Notes: generated from the letters alone by a model not told the origin. 64,000 nucleotides of DNA from Candidatus Dojkabacteria bacterium (GCA_023229785.1 JALNYV010000004.1:1-64000); one strand, 5' to 3'; shown: positions 9,280 to 19,490, numbered from the stretch's first letter. Numbers and translations: made by a program.

Positions 9280-11811
9280 ATGACAACAGATAATTTCAAA
9301 CTTCAATCACTAAAAACAGCCATGAAAAATCCCAAGATGGCTACTTTGATAATGGATGCAATAAAAGCTCCTGTAGGATCATCAAAACGTGAACAAGCCA
9401 GAAATGTACTTGGGTCTTTATCTATTGCACAAAGAAATAATGAACAAAGCAAAATGATTCCCGTAATGATGATGCCAACAAGTGGAAGAGGTCAAGGTGG
9501 ACCAAAAGGACAAGCACCAGTTATGATGATGCCACCCCCACCAACTCCAGCACCAACTGTAATTAGTCTTAAACCAGCAACAGTAGTACCGTATGAGTTT
9601 AGTAATCCTATTGTTAAATCAGAGCCAATTTCTTTTATTCCGCCTAAATCAAGTCAAATTAATACACAAGATGTTCCACCTGCAATCCCTTCATGGTGGG
9701 ATAAAGCAAAAACAGCCGTAAAAGGATTTTTTGGACAAGGAGGAGCTCTTCCATCTAATTTGACTTACAATGATTTACCAGTAAAAAATAATAATCTAAT
9801 ACAAAATTTAAATCCTCAAAAAGTATCTCTTGAGGGGTTACTTAGTCGTGGAACTGGATTAGGAAAACCTTCCACTCAAATCTCATATCCTACAGCAACC
9901 CAACAGAACTCACTGAATTTACCAAATCTTTCATTTAATACTCCTGTAAAATTCGATTTAAATGCTCCAGTTCCAAAGCAAGATCAAAGTCTTTATTCTG
10001 GACTTAATTTAAGTCGCCCAATAACTTCAGGTGGGACACCTACGTTTGTTGGAGGAGCACCTTCCGTACCTACTATTAACTTAAAGCCACCAACTCAACC
10101 AAAACCTACGCAAGATTTGAGTAAATGGTTTGCGATTGATGAAAAAGGAACAGTTTGGAATAAAGCTCAAAACAAAGCGTATTCCACACCAGAAGAATTC
10201 CTTAAAGCTGCTACTGGTTTATTTGGCGAGCCAGAACCTGGCACTAGTTTTGAAACTGTTAATTTTATATTTGATAAAGGATGGAAACCAACACAATCAA
10301 CAGCATCATCACAAACTACAGCAACTCAGAATAATATAACCTCAGAAAGTTCACCGTTCGGACCTGGACTTGATGCTTCTGGTAAAGCGACAACAGTAAG
10401 TAAAACTGGTGATCCTTTGGTTGATTACTTATTGGATTCATATGGAGATGGTGTTGGTAAAAACGCGTTTGCTTTGGGTGTAATGTCTGATGCTAAATTA
10501 CTGCAGAGCTTATTTCCAGGAGTTCCTGTTGACAAAATTCCAGTTGGAGCGTCTTTGGTAGGGCAACTTAACGAATTAGCAGATGATCTAAAAAAAGAAT
10601 ACCATATTACAGAATTAGGAGATGCACTAACTGATGCAGTTACAAGAGGAGTAACTTTACAAGATGATTTGACTGCATATGTACGTGGTAAGGATCAATT
10701 TTTAAACTCTGTTGATAAACTATTGCAGAATGCTACCAGTCAATATTTAGATTCATCTATGCGTTCTGACCCGTTTTACAGTAAGAGCATGAAACAGTAT
10801 GCGACGTATTTGACTACATTAAAGGGACGAACGACTCAAAGATACATTGATTATCTTAATACTTCAATAACTCATCATAATGGTCAATTACAGCAACTAC
10901 AAACTACTTATGATAAAGCAGCAGAATTTGTAAATACCATATACACCGAAAAATCAGAACTCACTAAAGAACAGTATCAACAAGTTAAGGATGTCTTGTT
11001 TGAGATGTATGATAATGTTGCAACTAAAGCAGCTCTCATAAACGGAACATCTAAAGAAGCCGTTGAATTACAAAAGAGTAAATATTCAATGGCTAAGGAC
11101 ATATTAGATATTGCTAAAACCTTTGGTGCTGGGGCAGAAAAACAAGCTTTGGTTGATCAAGCTGGATCATTGCTTGGATTATCAAATCTTGATGCAAGTC
11201 AACTTACAAGTAAACCAGTCGATTATAGCGCAGCTGACATGCAAATAATGAATGATAGGTTTACAAACTTAGGTACACTTGGAGAAGCATTAAATGACCC
11301 AACTCTAGTCGCTAAAGGATTTACTCCTGATATTATTGCTCGTCAATTCGGAGAAGCGCTCGCGTCTAGAAATGTTGGAGAATTAAATACTGACCCCACA
11401 AAATTTAAGTCTATGTATAATGATTTTAGAAATGAATCAAATCAATTAGCATCTGAAATCAAATCACTAAAAGATAACGGACAAGACACCACAAGTATTG
11501 AAGCACTTAAAGATAACTATGAATTAGCTCGCGATACTGGATTTTTAAAGGCAATCGAAGCTATAATTAATTCCAATGTTGATCTAGCTCGTAAAATGTT
11601 AAAGAGTATGCAGGGATATGATTCATATGAAGATTGGGCAAACGATGCCCCTGGATGGTTTAATTTCAAGAAACAAAAAGATTGGGAAGAGTACAAACCG
11701 TTAATTGATTTAGCAGAACAAATGTTTATAATTGCTAAAGCCAATCAAGATACTGACTTCTCTGCAAAATCAGCATCAGAAATCGCAGCAGTTATTAGTG
11801 CTGCCCTATAA
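9280..11811 (+). CDS. large Q/P-rich internal virion protein candidate
   Basis: Translation is taken from the ATG at 9280, just past the homing-endonuclease stop (843 aa). In-frame TTG 9244 and ATG 9265 would overlap that gene. The first 420 residues are P/Q/T/S-rich, contain MMMP repeats and two GQGG motifs (GRGQGGPKG and FFGQGGAL), and are probably disordered. The last 420 are helical and charged, ending in a run suited to coiled coil. Position between the M23 virion protein and the giant protein suggests an ejected virion component. Family not recognised. Confidence 0.55.
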   Translation: MTTDNFKLQSLKTAMKNPKMATLIMDAIKAPVGSSKREQARNVLGSLSIAQRNNEQSKMIPVMMMPTSGRGQGGPKGQAPVMMMPPPPTPAPTVISLKPATVVPYEFSNPIVKSEPISFIPPKSSQINTQDVPPAIPSWWDKAKTAVKGFFGQGGALPSNLTYNDLPVKNNNLIQNLNPQKVSLEGLLSRGTGLGKPSTQISYPTATQQNSLNLPNLSFNTPVKFDLNAPVPKQDQSLYSGLNLSRPITSGGTPTFVGGAPSVPTINLKPPTQPKPTQDLSKWFAIDEKGTVWNKAQNKAYSTPEEFLKAATGLFGEPEPGTSFETVNFIFDKGWKPTQSTASSQTTATQNNITSESSPFGPGLDASGKATTVSKTGDPLVDYLLDSYGDGVGKNAFALGVMSDAKLLQSLFPGVPVDKIPVGASLVGQLNELADDLKKEYHITELGDALTDAVTRGVTLQDDLTAYVRGKDQFLNSVDKLLQNATSQYLDSSMRSDPFYSKSMKQYATYLTTLKGRTTQRYIDYLNTSITHHNGQLQQLQTTYDKAAEFVNTIYTEKSELTKEQYQQVKDVLFEMYDNVATKAALINGTSKEAVELQKSKYSMAKDILDIAKTFGAGAEKQALVDQAGSLLGLSNLDASQLTSKPVDYSAADMQIMNDRFTNLGTLGEALNDPTLVAKGFTPDIIARQFGEALASRNVGELNTDPTKFKSMYNDFRNESNQLASEIKSLKDNGQDTTSIEALKDNYELARDTGFLKAIEAIINSNVDLARKMLKSMQGYDSYEDWANDAPGWFNFKKQKDWEEYKPLIDLAEQMFIIAKANQDTDFSAKSASEIAAVISAAL

Positions 11812-11824
11812 TTAAATTTAATAC

Positions 11825-14800
11825 ATGGCTGTATCACGATTACTCCAAACAAAACTTGGTGGAGATAACGAGATATCCAAATCATTATCTTCAGTTCCTT
11901 CTACTGGAGTTCCATTAGGAGGAGCAACTTCAAGTGCTACACGTACTGACTTGCCTGCTAATACTTTAGGGGTTAAGGCTTTTGGAAATTTGTCAAAAAC
12001 ATTAGGTGGTGGACAATATAGTATTGCAGAGAATCCTTCCAAGTTGCTTAAGACCGAACGTGGATTAACGACATTTGATGAACGCCAAGCTGCTCGTGGC
12101 CCGTATTTTACGGAAAATGTTGGGATTGATCACATTGTTCCAATATCACTTGGTGGAACAAATGATCCGACTAATTTACAAATTCTACCAAAAAAGGAAT
12201 TTGAAAAGAAAACCGTTGTAGACAATTTGGCATATTTTTTGTATCAGAAGGGTAAGATTCCATTAGGGATTGCACGTAATTTAAATAAAAATTGGAATAA
12301 TAATCCGTCAGCGCTTTTAGACATGAAGGGTTTGTCCAATGATCCAGTTTTGAATGAAACAATTACTTTTGACGATGGAAGAACTTTTAGTATTAAAGAT
12401 GCTTTGAAGCAAATTCAAACTAAAGATTATGCACAATCTTCTGTTGTTGGGCAACCACTAAAAGTAACACCAAAAACAGTATTTAAAGAAATTGGTGGAA
12501 TTCCAGGAACTTTAAAGAAGACTTTAAATGTTGGAGAAGCATTGATTGGTTCTATCCCTTATGGAGTAGGAATGGCAGCAACTGGACAAAAACCATTCGG
12601 TGAAGCTACTTCAGAATATTTTAAAAAGACTAGTGCTGGTAAAGAAGGTGTATTTAGTCAACCAGTGTTTAAAGCTGGAGTCAAGGGGGCTTTTGAAGGA
12701 TTGACTGGTGGATGGATTAAAGACACAGAGGACATTCAATATAAAGATGAGGGTGAAGCCACTTTAGGTAAGGGGGTAGAACTTCTTGCGCAAGCTGGTG
12801 GTTTTGTTGCTGGGTTAAAAGGTATTGGAGCACTTTTCAAGACAGCGTTAAAAGGGATAAAAGGGGCTGGAATTGTATCCGAGGCTGCTCAATTACCAGG
12901 TGAAATTGGAACATTGGGAAAAATAAAAGGAGCATTTGATAAAACAGTCGCTACAGCAAGAATCCCACAAATGCTGTCTAGAGTAGAAAACACTTCTTTA
13001 ATGAAGAGTTTAAATCAATTACCAGCTGGAAATTTTTTGAAGGAGTCTTTAAAAAATGCTGGTTTATTCGGTATCTATGGACAGCTATCAAAACAAGATG
13101 AAAACGATTTAGAAGCGCGCGCTAAGAGATTGGTTTCCGATCTTGGTATGGGAGCATTATTTGGAATCACTGGTAAGGCTATTAATACATTATTTCCTCC
13201 ATTCACAGCAACGAAGATTACCGCTGGAACATTATCTAATTTTATGGTTGGATGGATGACTTCGAAAATTGCTGGAGCAGAGGACGAAGACGCCTTATTA
13301 AACGGTGCTGTGTTTGCTATTTTGCATGGAACTGGTTTGTATGGACGTCGTGGATTAACAAAAGAACAAATTCAAGGAGAATCGTTCAAGAATGTTCCTA
13401 CTGAACTCTTTCCTGAGTTTTATGAAAATTTAAATACATTGCGTGGACAGAAAATGTTCCAAGAATCAACTACTAAATGGTTTGATAAATTTGGTGTTAA
13501 GGGACGTATTCAAACAAAGGAAGAAATAAATAGAGCTGTTAATACTGTACGGGAATCTATTGCTGCTGATTACAACGCAGGAAATTTGACACAAGAACAA
13601 GCTATTGCTGGTTATAAAATGACCACGGTAATGGGTCAATACATGCAGTACTTTAATATGCCACTTAAGGAAAGAATCAAACTTGAGTTGCGAGATATTG
13701 CATATGCATTCTCAAAACCAAAGACTTCTACTAATCCAAAGGAAACAATTAAAGAAAGTATTCTTGATGATACTTCTGGTAGAGAATTTTTACAACGAAT
13801 TGAATCGGTGACTCCAAATCAAGAGACACTTAATCGTGTTCCTTCTTTAGTAGATTCTCAAGCAATGTTAACTGGAACAAGAAGAGGATTGCCTGGAGAA
13901 GCAAGAACCTTAGCCAACCGACATTTAGTAGAAACAGTTATTCCTACGTTTACAGCAAATCCAAATACTCCTTATAAGTTGGTATTAGAAAGAGAACCAA
14001 GTAATGAAGTTGATCCAGAAGATGCTATTCGCGCAACTATTTATATAAACAATGGCCCAGGATTGCCAATCGGATATATGCCTTCCGAAAGAATGGTTAA
14101 TGTTCAAAATTCTGGCAGGGGGTCAGTAGAACAACAAACTGGATCTGAGCATTTGTTTAATCCAAGTTGGAATAATAGAACTCTTAGAGAGATAATGGAC
14201 AATAGTGGAGTTACAAAAGTAGAAGCTAATCTTTCTCCAACGTGGTTGACAAATTTAGGAGCTGGCAGAGGTGTCGTAAGTGGTGAACCATATGTGGTTA
14301 TTGAGGTTGGCCAATACAACATGGCCCGCGCTATTCAGGCTGCGCGAGAAGGGCAACAAGAACCAACACAGATATCTTCAACAATAATTTCAACTCCAGA
14401 AAATCGACAGGAAATATTTAATAAAATTCCACAAGATTCAATTAGAGAAATTGTTGATGATATTTATAAGAAAATTGAAGACAATGTTCGATCAAACGAT
14501 CCTTCTGTTTTGGTGACTTATATTAATTCTTTTGGAAATGTTATTAGACCAGAAGAAGAAAACGTAATCAGTACTCAAAACGGATTACAGAATTTAACTT
14601 ATGCCAAATTAATGCATTTGTTTATTAATGCGTATGAGAATGGTCGGTTAAATATTAGAGGAAATGACTTTTTTGATCAGTTTATTAGTATAAATGAACG
14701 TATTAAGAATACGTTAGGGACAGAGGCTTTTAGACGTTTTCTTAATACACCAATGGCACATGCACAAACTAGTGTTCCTGAAAGTCCAACAGCTGAAGAA

Positions 14801-17800
14801 CTACCAGAAGATGTAATTACCGAGAGTGTGACTCCTAGTGAACCTAATCAATTATCAGATATTCAAAGTTTTAGAAAAGAACCAGTTGATATAGTTACAA
14901 CAGATGAATTAAAACCAATTGATACTGACGGAAATAAACGTAATATTTTTATCAACCAAGCTTTAATTGAGGGCGTTAGAGATGTTTCAGTAGATGATTA
15001 TAACGCTTTTAGTGATAATGGAAAACTAAACGGAATATCTAAACGTGTAGTAAATAAAATAATTGAATTGATGAATGATGGGGTTGATAGATCAGATCCA
15101 AGAGTAAGTGCATTATTCGAATTCTACAATAGTTTAGATCAATTAACCATGGCTAAATCAGCCAAATCATCTTTAAATTTTGAGGAATTCTTAAAAAATA
15201 TTATACGTAAAAGTAATGATGTTGGTATTGAACCTTTTGATTTTCTAAAAGGCAATGTGCCTGTTAAAGAAATTCGTTTCTACGATAGATATGATAATAA
15301 TCAACTTCAAGCCTTGAGACGTAGATATAACTTATTAAAACAAACTCGTAACACTGAAACCAGATTTGAATTAGTTCCAAGCGCAGATGGTAAGATGAAA
15401 ATGAAACGAGTTGAAGTTAAACCGATATCACCGATTAGTTATCTTCAAGAAAAGGTTGAGTCGTTTGATCATTCTGGTATTGAATTTGTCCGTGTTAATA
15501 ATGATGGAAAGGGTGATAGTGTAAATTTTGCACATGGAGTTAAATTAAAAGGGAATGCTGCAGAACAGACGCAACAAATTCATGATTTGTTGCGAAAAGA
15601 AAATATCTTTATGTTAGCGACCCAAAATGGTAAACCTGCCAATGCGGTTGGTGTGTTTATTAATCCAGAAACTCAAAAAGAATTTATTCAAAAATTTAAT
15701 TCTAATCCCGAAGCATATTCTGTATCTGAGGTTGAACGACAGAACATGAAAGAATTGTTACCTGACGAAAAAATTGATAATGATACCAAGGTAAAACTTG
15801 TACTATACAAAGATGTTTTAGAGCTCGGTAGTGACTTTTCTTCCGTTGATATGTCAAAACGTATAAACATCTTAGATCATAGAGATGTTAAATGGGATGA
15901 ATCAGGGTCGTTGCGTGTTTTGTTCTTGCCAGATACAGAACTAAGATCACTTTTAAGCTATGACTTCTTACCAGACAAAATTATTCGGGAAGGACGTCAA
16001 TTTGAAGAATTCGTTAAAAGAACTCAAGAAGATGGTGGTGGTTTTATAACCAAAGAAGATAATCAAGATTTGCGCTTTTTCATGGGAGAACAAGGAAAAG
16101 GATTTAACGCAAAAGGAACGATTACTACTGCATTGCCAGACGGAGGGGTCTTAACAGAGAAAGCTAATATGGGAACATTGTCATACCCACAGCGTCATTA
16201 TTTGGAAACCAAGTATGGTATCCAAATTGTTCCTGGTACAAAAATTTCTTTCATGAGTAATGTTAAAACTGGCAAAGATAAGCTTAAAACATTATCAGGA
16301 CATCCAGACATCAAATATTGGGATGTCCCTAAAAAAGATATGCGCTTCTTGTTTGAAACTCCTCATTACAATCAAGAAGGAACTTTCAGTATTTCTATTC
16401 TTGGCAAATTTTCTAATAAAGATGCTGTAGAAAAGGATGGTGCTTCATACTTAATTAAGGATGATCTTGTAAAGTTGTTTAAACCAGCTACAGAAAAATG
16501 GACTAAGGCTTGGAATGAAGTATTTAGAGATGGGAATAATCCAGTAGAAGTATTTGAAAAGTATTATGGTAAAAAACTGGAAGAAGAGGGATATGGCAAA
16601 TTAAAGACAATGGCAAAAAACAAATCTGATATTATATCCTTACAAAAACAGTTTGAAACTCAGATGATTTCTATGTTTGATGAGACCATTCTTCGTAATA
16701 GAGATCTTAAAGCAGCATATCTTAAAATACTTCCTGATTTAGGATTCTTTGATCCTGCTGTTAATAATTGGAGATTATTAAAACCTGGAGAAGTAATGAT
16801 TAGCCGTCATATGGCTGATGATTTTGATAATCCACAATCATTACTGATTTCACGTTATCCTATTACTAAAAAATTGGCAATGTTTAAAGGAGATGTTCTT
16901 ATCGCTGAAGATTATAACATTAATACTTTAGGTAAAGATAATATTATAACCAACGTTTATAATCTATATACTAATCTTGGTGGAGACTTTGATGGAGATG
17001 CAGCTATGGCTTTTAAGATAATTCCCCAAGATCAATACAGTAAGAATACTGAGGATGTTCTTGATGGCATTCCCGAGAGCGTAGTTAACCATATAGAACA
17101 AACCAGAAAACAATACGTTGATCAATACGGAGAAGAAAAAACTCCGATTGGTATAGAAGCAGATAAGTATCCTAAATTACCAGCGGCTAATAGTGCTGGG
17201 TTGTTATACGTTTTAAAATCAGCAGCTGATGCAAAGCAACAACTGGGTGGTATTTCAAACGCTTCTAACTTAGCAAATCTTTTGGTAGATAATAAGGACA
17301 GTGAATTAACTCGTGGATTATTAACTGTTGGTGGGAAATACTACGAACCAAGAGCCGATTTCGATACGATGGATCAAATTGAACAAATAATCCAAGCTTC
17401 CGTAGATGGCACAAGTAAACAGACATTCAGTAAATTAAGCAAAGTTGATAAAAACGCATATCGATATATCTTCAACACAACTGATGAAAGGGTTCTATCA
17501 GAAATATTTAGTAATTTACAGAATACGTATCTAAAAGGATTTTTTGGAAATAAAAAGATGGGTAATGTAAAGGAATTAACTAAAACACTAACCCCGTTTT
17601 TAGAAGTGATTCCTGAGAATCCAAACCTACGTCATCCTTGGCAAGAAGCGATGATTCCGTTTAAGGATATATCCATTCCATCAATTAGTTTAAAGCAAGA
17701 GATGGACTCAGATATTTACGCTGGAGAACAATTAAAGAAAACTTTAGAAAGACCAGAGATTACACAACATGCTAAAGATTTTATTAAATTTGTAGAAAAA

Positions 17801-18520
17801 TGGCAAAATGATAAATCTGATATTGCAGCATCGTGGAGAAATAATAAAACAAACGAAGAACTGAAAACCAGTTTTGATACAATCAGAGATCCCAATATTG
17901 TTAATAATTATTATTATGAGAATTGGAATAAATATAATTCTGATGATCTAAAAGCAATCTCTTGGTTTTTAATCACCGATAAAACCAGTAATCAGTGGTA
18001 TGACCCGAAGTTTTATACCAAAAATCTAAAAGATGGATATTATATTCAACGATGGGATGATTTAATGCTTCCTGAACATGCACAAGCCTACTATCAAGCA
18101 AGACAGGTATGGTTTAATGAAAACATCCTTAAAAAGGCTACAGAAGCTCAAAATTTGCCTCCTGAGCCACCTGTAATAGAAAATTCGATGAATACCACGT
18201 CTAAACTTAAATTGCCTAATTTAGGTAATATTGAAAGTCAACTTTCATTACCTGGCTTAACGAAACAGTTTCCTACTGTTACTGACATCTTAACAACCAA
18301 AAAAGGGATTAATCTTAAAAAAGAAGTTAATCCCGATGGTTCGTTTTGGTTAGAACAGAATTTAGAAAAGTTAAGTCGTTGGAGTGATCTTGCTAAGGAA
18401 GGACACAAGATTGAACATCTCGTACTATCAGATTCCCAAGGTGGTGGATGGGCTGGAAAAATCAGAATTGATGGGAATGTTTATACTTATAAAGAAGCAG
18501 GACAAAAGTTTTTGAAATAA
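11825..18520 (+). CDS. giant virion protein; candidate RNA polymerase with HNH and HIRAN-like parts
   Basis: A 2231-aa protein, the last gene of the virion block. Visible parts: (a) residues 100-125, an HNH-type motif (GIDHIVPISLGGTNDPTNLQ); (b) 310-340 and 475-500, hydrophobic alanine/glycine-rich helices; (c) about 716-765, a HIRAN-like segment (LVLEREPSN to IGYMPSE); (d) about 1455-1490, a lysine-rich barrel-like strand (PGTKISFMSN, with K1473, K1481, K1484, K1486, K1488); (e) R1677-Y-P1679, then 44 residues on D1721-F-D1723-G-D1725. In bacterial RNA polymerase beta' the sequence RxP...NADFDGD has the same order (35 residues apart), and the three aspartates bind catalytic magnesium. crAss-like phages carry such two-barrel polymerases as giant virion proteins. 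I infer the same here; the lysine barrel is the weakest part of the match. Confidence 0.6.
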   Translation: MAVSRLLQTKLGGDNEISKSLSSVPSTGVPLGGATSSATRTDLPANTLGVKAFGNLSKTLGGGQYSIAENPSKLLKTERGLTTFDERQAARGPYFTENVGIDHIVPISLGGTNDPTNLQILPKKEFEKKTVVDNLAYFLYQKGKIPLGIARNLNKNWNNNPSALLDMKGLSNDPVLNETITFDDGRTFSIKDALKQIQTKDYAQSSVVGQPLKVTPKTVFKEIGGIPGTLKKTLNVGEALIGSIPYGVGMAATGQKPFGEATSEYFKKTSAGKEGVFSQPVFKAGVKGAFEGLTGGWIKDTEDIQYKDEGEATLGKGVELLAQAGGFVAGLKGIGALFKTALKGIKGAGIVSEAAQLPGEIGTLGKIKGAFDKTVATARIPQMLSRVENTSLMKSLNQLPAGNFLKESLKNAGLFGIYGQLSKQDENDLEARAKRLVSDLGMGALFGITGKAINTLFPPFTATKITAGTLSNFMVGWMTSKIAGAEDEDALLNGAVFAILHGTGLYGRRGLTKEQIQGESFKNVPTELFPEFYENLNTLRGQKMFQESTTKWFDKFGVKGRIQTKEEINRAVNTVRESIAADYNAGNLTQEQAIAGYKMTTVMGQYMQYFNMPLKERIKLELRDIAYAFSKPKTSTNPKETIKESILDDTSGREFLQRIESVTPNQETLNRVPSLVDSQAMLTGTRRGLPGEARTLANRHLVETVIPTFTANPNTPYKLVLEREPSNEVDPEDAIRATIYINNGPGLPIGYMPSERMVNVQNSGRGSVEQQTGSEHLFNPSWNNRTLREIMDNSGVTKVEANLSPTWLTNLGAGRGVVSGEPYVVIEVGQYNMARAIQAAREGQQEPTQISSTIISTPENRQEIFNKIPQDSIREIVDDIYKKIEDNVRSNDPSVLVTYINSFGNVIRPEEENVISTQNGLQNLTYAKLMHLFINAYENGRLNIRGNDFFDQFISINERIKNTLGTEAFRRFLNTPMAHAQTSVPESPTAEELPEDVITESVTPSEPNQLSDIQSFRKEPVDIVTTDELKPIDTDGNKRNIFINQALIEGVRDVSVDDYNAFSDNGKLNGISKRVVNKIIELMNDGVDRSDPRVSALFEFYNSLDQLTMAKSAKSSLNFEEFLKNIIRKSNDVGIEPFDFLKGNVPVKEIRFYDRYDNNQLQALRRRYNLLKQTRNTETRFELVPSADGKMKMKRVEVKPISPISYLQEKVESFDHSGIEFVRVNNDGKGDSVNFAHGVKLKGNAAEQTQQIHDLLRKENIFMLATQNGKPANAVGVFINPETQKEFIQKFNSNPEAYSVSEVERQNMKELLPDEKIDNDTKVKLVLYKDVLELGSDFSSVDMSKRINILDHRDVKWDESGSLRVLFLPDTELRSLLSYDFLPDKIIREGRQFEEFVKRTQEDGGGFITKEDNQDLRFFMGEQGKGFNAKGTITTALPDGGVLTEKANMGTLSYPQRHYLETKYGIQIVPGTKISFMSNVKTGKDKLKTLSGHPDIKYWDVPKKDMRFLFETPHYNQEGTFSISILGKFSNKDAVEKDGASYLIKDDLVKLFKPATEKWTKAWNEVFRDGNNPVEVFEKYYGKKLEEEGYGKLKTMAKNKSDIISLQKQFETQMISMFDETILRNRDLKAAYLKILPDLGFFDPAVNNWRLLKPGEVMISRHMADDFDNPQSLLISRYPITKKLAMFKGDVLIAEDYNINTLGKDNIITNVYNLYTNLGGDFDGDAAMAFKIIPQDQYSKNTEDVLDGIPESVVNHIEQTRKQYVDQYGEEKTPIGIEADKYPKLPAANSAGLLYVLKSAADAKQQLGGISNASNLANLLVDNKDSELTRGLLTVGGKYYEPRADFDTMDQIEQIIQASVDGTSKQTFSKLSKVDKNAYRYIFNTTDERVLSEIFSNLQNTYLKGFFGNKKMGNVKELTKTLTPFLEVIPENPNLRHPWQEAMIPFKDISIPSISLKQEMDSDIYAGEQLKKTLERPEITQHAKDFIKFVEKWQNDKSDIAASWRNNKTNEELKTSFDTIRDPNIVNNYYYENWNKYNSDDLKAISWFLITDKTSNQWYDPKFYTKNLKDGYYIQRWDDLMLPEHAQAYYQARQVWFNENILKKATEAQNLPPEPPVIENSMNTTSKLKLPNLGNIESQLSLPGLTKQFPTVTDILTTKKGINLKKEVNPDGSFWLEQNLEKLSRWSDLAKEGHKIEHLVLSDSQGGGWAGKIRIDGNVYTYKEAGQKFLK

Positions 18521-18524
18521 ATTT

Positions 18525-18827
18525 TTATAGACCATCAAAACTTGTACGCGGTTGTAGCGCATGTGTAACAGCTTCTGATTGCTTTTTTTGACATTTTGGA
18601 CAAACAAAATGTCCCCACTTTTCTAAAGTTTTTCTTGGAAAAAAATCTAACGTAATAAGAGACCTACAGAATTCACACCGATAAAGTGGGAATTCTTTAT
18701 GTTTTTGTCTCTGATAAATAAGAAAACATTTACGTTGGCAGAACTGATGTCGTATATGCTTCTTTGGAAAAATCTTTCCACATAACTGACACGGTATCAA
18801 TAGCAATTTAGATTTAACAATATTCAT
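18525..18827 (-). CDS. small zinc-finger protein
   Basis: A 100-aa basic protein with four cysteine pairs or half-pairs: CQLCGKIF, FCQRKC, CEFC and CPKC. The first two resemble a treble-clef or C2HC ribbon with an intervening HIRHQF. Probably binds zinc and nucleic acid. It is the last gene of the minus-strand block and converges with the giant virion gene, 4 nt away. No specific function recognised. Confidence 0.6.
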   Translation of the reverse strand: MNIVKSKLLLIPCQLCGKIFPKKHIRHQFCQRKCFLIYQRQKHKEFPLYRCEFCRSLITLDFFPRKTLEKWGHFVCPKCQKKQSEAVTHALQPRTSFDGL

Positions 18828-18831
18828 TGTA

Positions 18832-18851
18832 GTAACTTATTAATAAGTTAC
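18832..18851. repeat. perfect 20-bp palindrome upstream of zinc-finger gene
   Basis: GTAACTTATTAATAAGTTAC is identical on both strands. It lies 5 bp upstream of the zinc-finger start codon, where the ribosome binding site would be. It could be an operator or an RNA hairpin masking initiation. Confidence 0.6.
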
Positions 18852-18869
18852 TCCTTCTGGTTGTATTAT

Positions 18870-18889
18870 TCGGGAGTTTGGTGTCCCGA
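18870..18889 (-). other. short hairpin between genes
   Basis: TCGGGA and TCCCGA flank an 8-nt loop. There is no U-run on either side, so it is at best a weak terminator or an mRNA stability element after the 119-aa gene. Confidence 0.3.
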
Positions 18890-18918
18890 TTCTCTTTATT
18901 GATTGCTAATTTGCTATT

Positions 18919-19278
18919 TTATATACTTGAAAAATTAAAATCATTTTGCAAGGATTTTTGCATAGATTTTAACGCGTTAATCATCTGTTCTAATGACGTA
19001 ACTTCTCCCTTAGCTGATGTGTAGGCGAAATATTCAGGAGTCGCTTTTGCTTGTGCTTCTGCTTTTGTACTAGATAATATTTGATCATTTTCATCTCTCT
19101 TGCTTTCAAATTCAGCTAATTTCTTATTGTATGCGTATTCAGCTTTTACAGCATTTGATACTGCGATTGAAAAATGAGAAGCCATTCTAACGATTAAACG
19201 TCCAACATCTTCAGCTGGGATTGGCTCACCAGCTTCTAAAATTTTAACAAATTGTTGATATTCGTCTTGATAATTCAT
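18919..19278 (-). CDS. hypothetical helical protein
   Basis: A 119-aa, almost wholly helical and charged protein with heptad-like spacing from residue 35 onward (YAYNKKLAEFESKRDEND to SLEQMINALKSMQKSLQ), probably a coiled coil. No family recognised. It belongs to the minus-strand early block downstream of the SPFH gene and is separated from the next small gene by a hairpin. Confidence 0.6.
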   Translation of the reverse strand: MNYQDEYQQFVKILEAGEPIPAEDVGRLIVRMASHFSIAVSNAVKAEYAYNKKLAEFESKRDENDQILSSTKAEAQAKATPEYFAYTSAKGEVTSLEQMINALKSMQKSLQNDFNFSSI

Positions 19279-19301
19279 AGAATTTAATGAGTAGTTAATT
19301 A

Positions 19302-19331
19302 AATTAGCCGCTCCTCACGGAACGGCTAATT
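19302..19331 (-). terminator. intrinsic-terminator-like hairpin after 41-aa gene
   Basis: AATTAGCCG and CGGCTAATT form a perfect 9-bp stem with a 12-nt loop, directly after the stop of the 41-aa gene on the minus strand. The following run is only weakly U-rich. Confidence 0.5.
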
Positions 19332-19332
19332 A

Positions 19333-19458
19333 TTATGCTGAAACTTCTTCCTGAGGAGCAGTAGCTTCTTCAGAACTTGGAGTCTCAACATCAGAAACGT
19401 TTTCCTCTGGTGTTGAAACAGTCTCTTCAACTTTACCGACTTCTAATGTATCTGACAT
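19333..19458 (-). CDS. 41-aa acidic peptide
   Basis: A 41-codon frame starting at the ATG at 19456-19458, preceded by a good AAGGAG ribosome binding site 11 nt upstream. The product is E, V, S and T-rich with almost no basic residues, so it is acidic and probably disordered. It is followed at once by a hairpin terminator. Acidic mini-proteins of phages can act as DNA mimics or inhibitors, but nothing here shows that specifically. Confidence 0.5.
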   Translation of the reverse strand: MSDTLEVGKVEETVSTPEENVSDVETPSSEEATAPQEEVSA

Positions 19459-19490
19459 GTTTTATGTCTCCTTAATTAATGACATTAATA

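Noticed and set aside
18870..18889. Terminator for the 119-aa gene
   Set aside because: The stem is short and no U-run follows on the minus strand; kept only as a weak hairpin.
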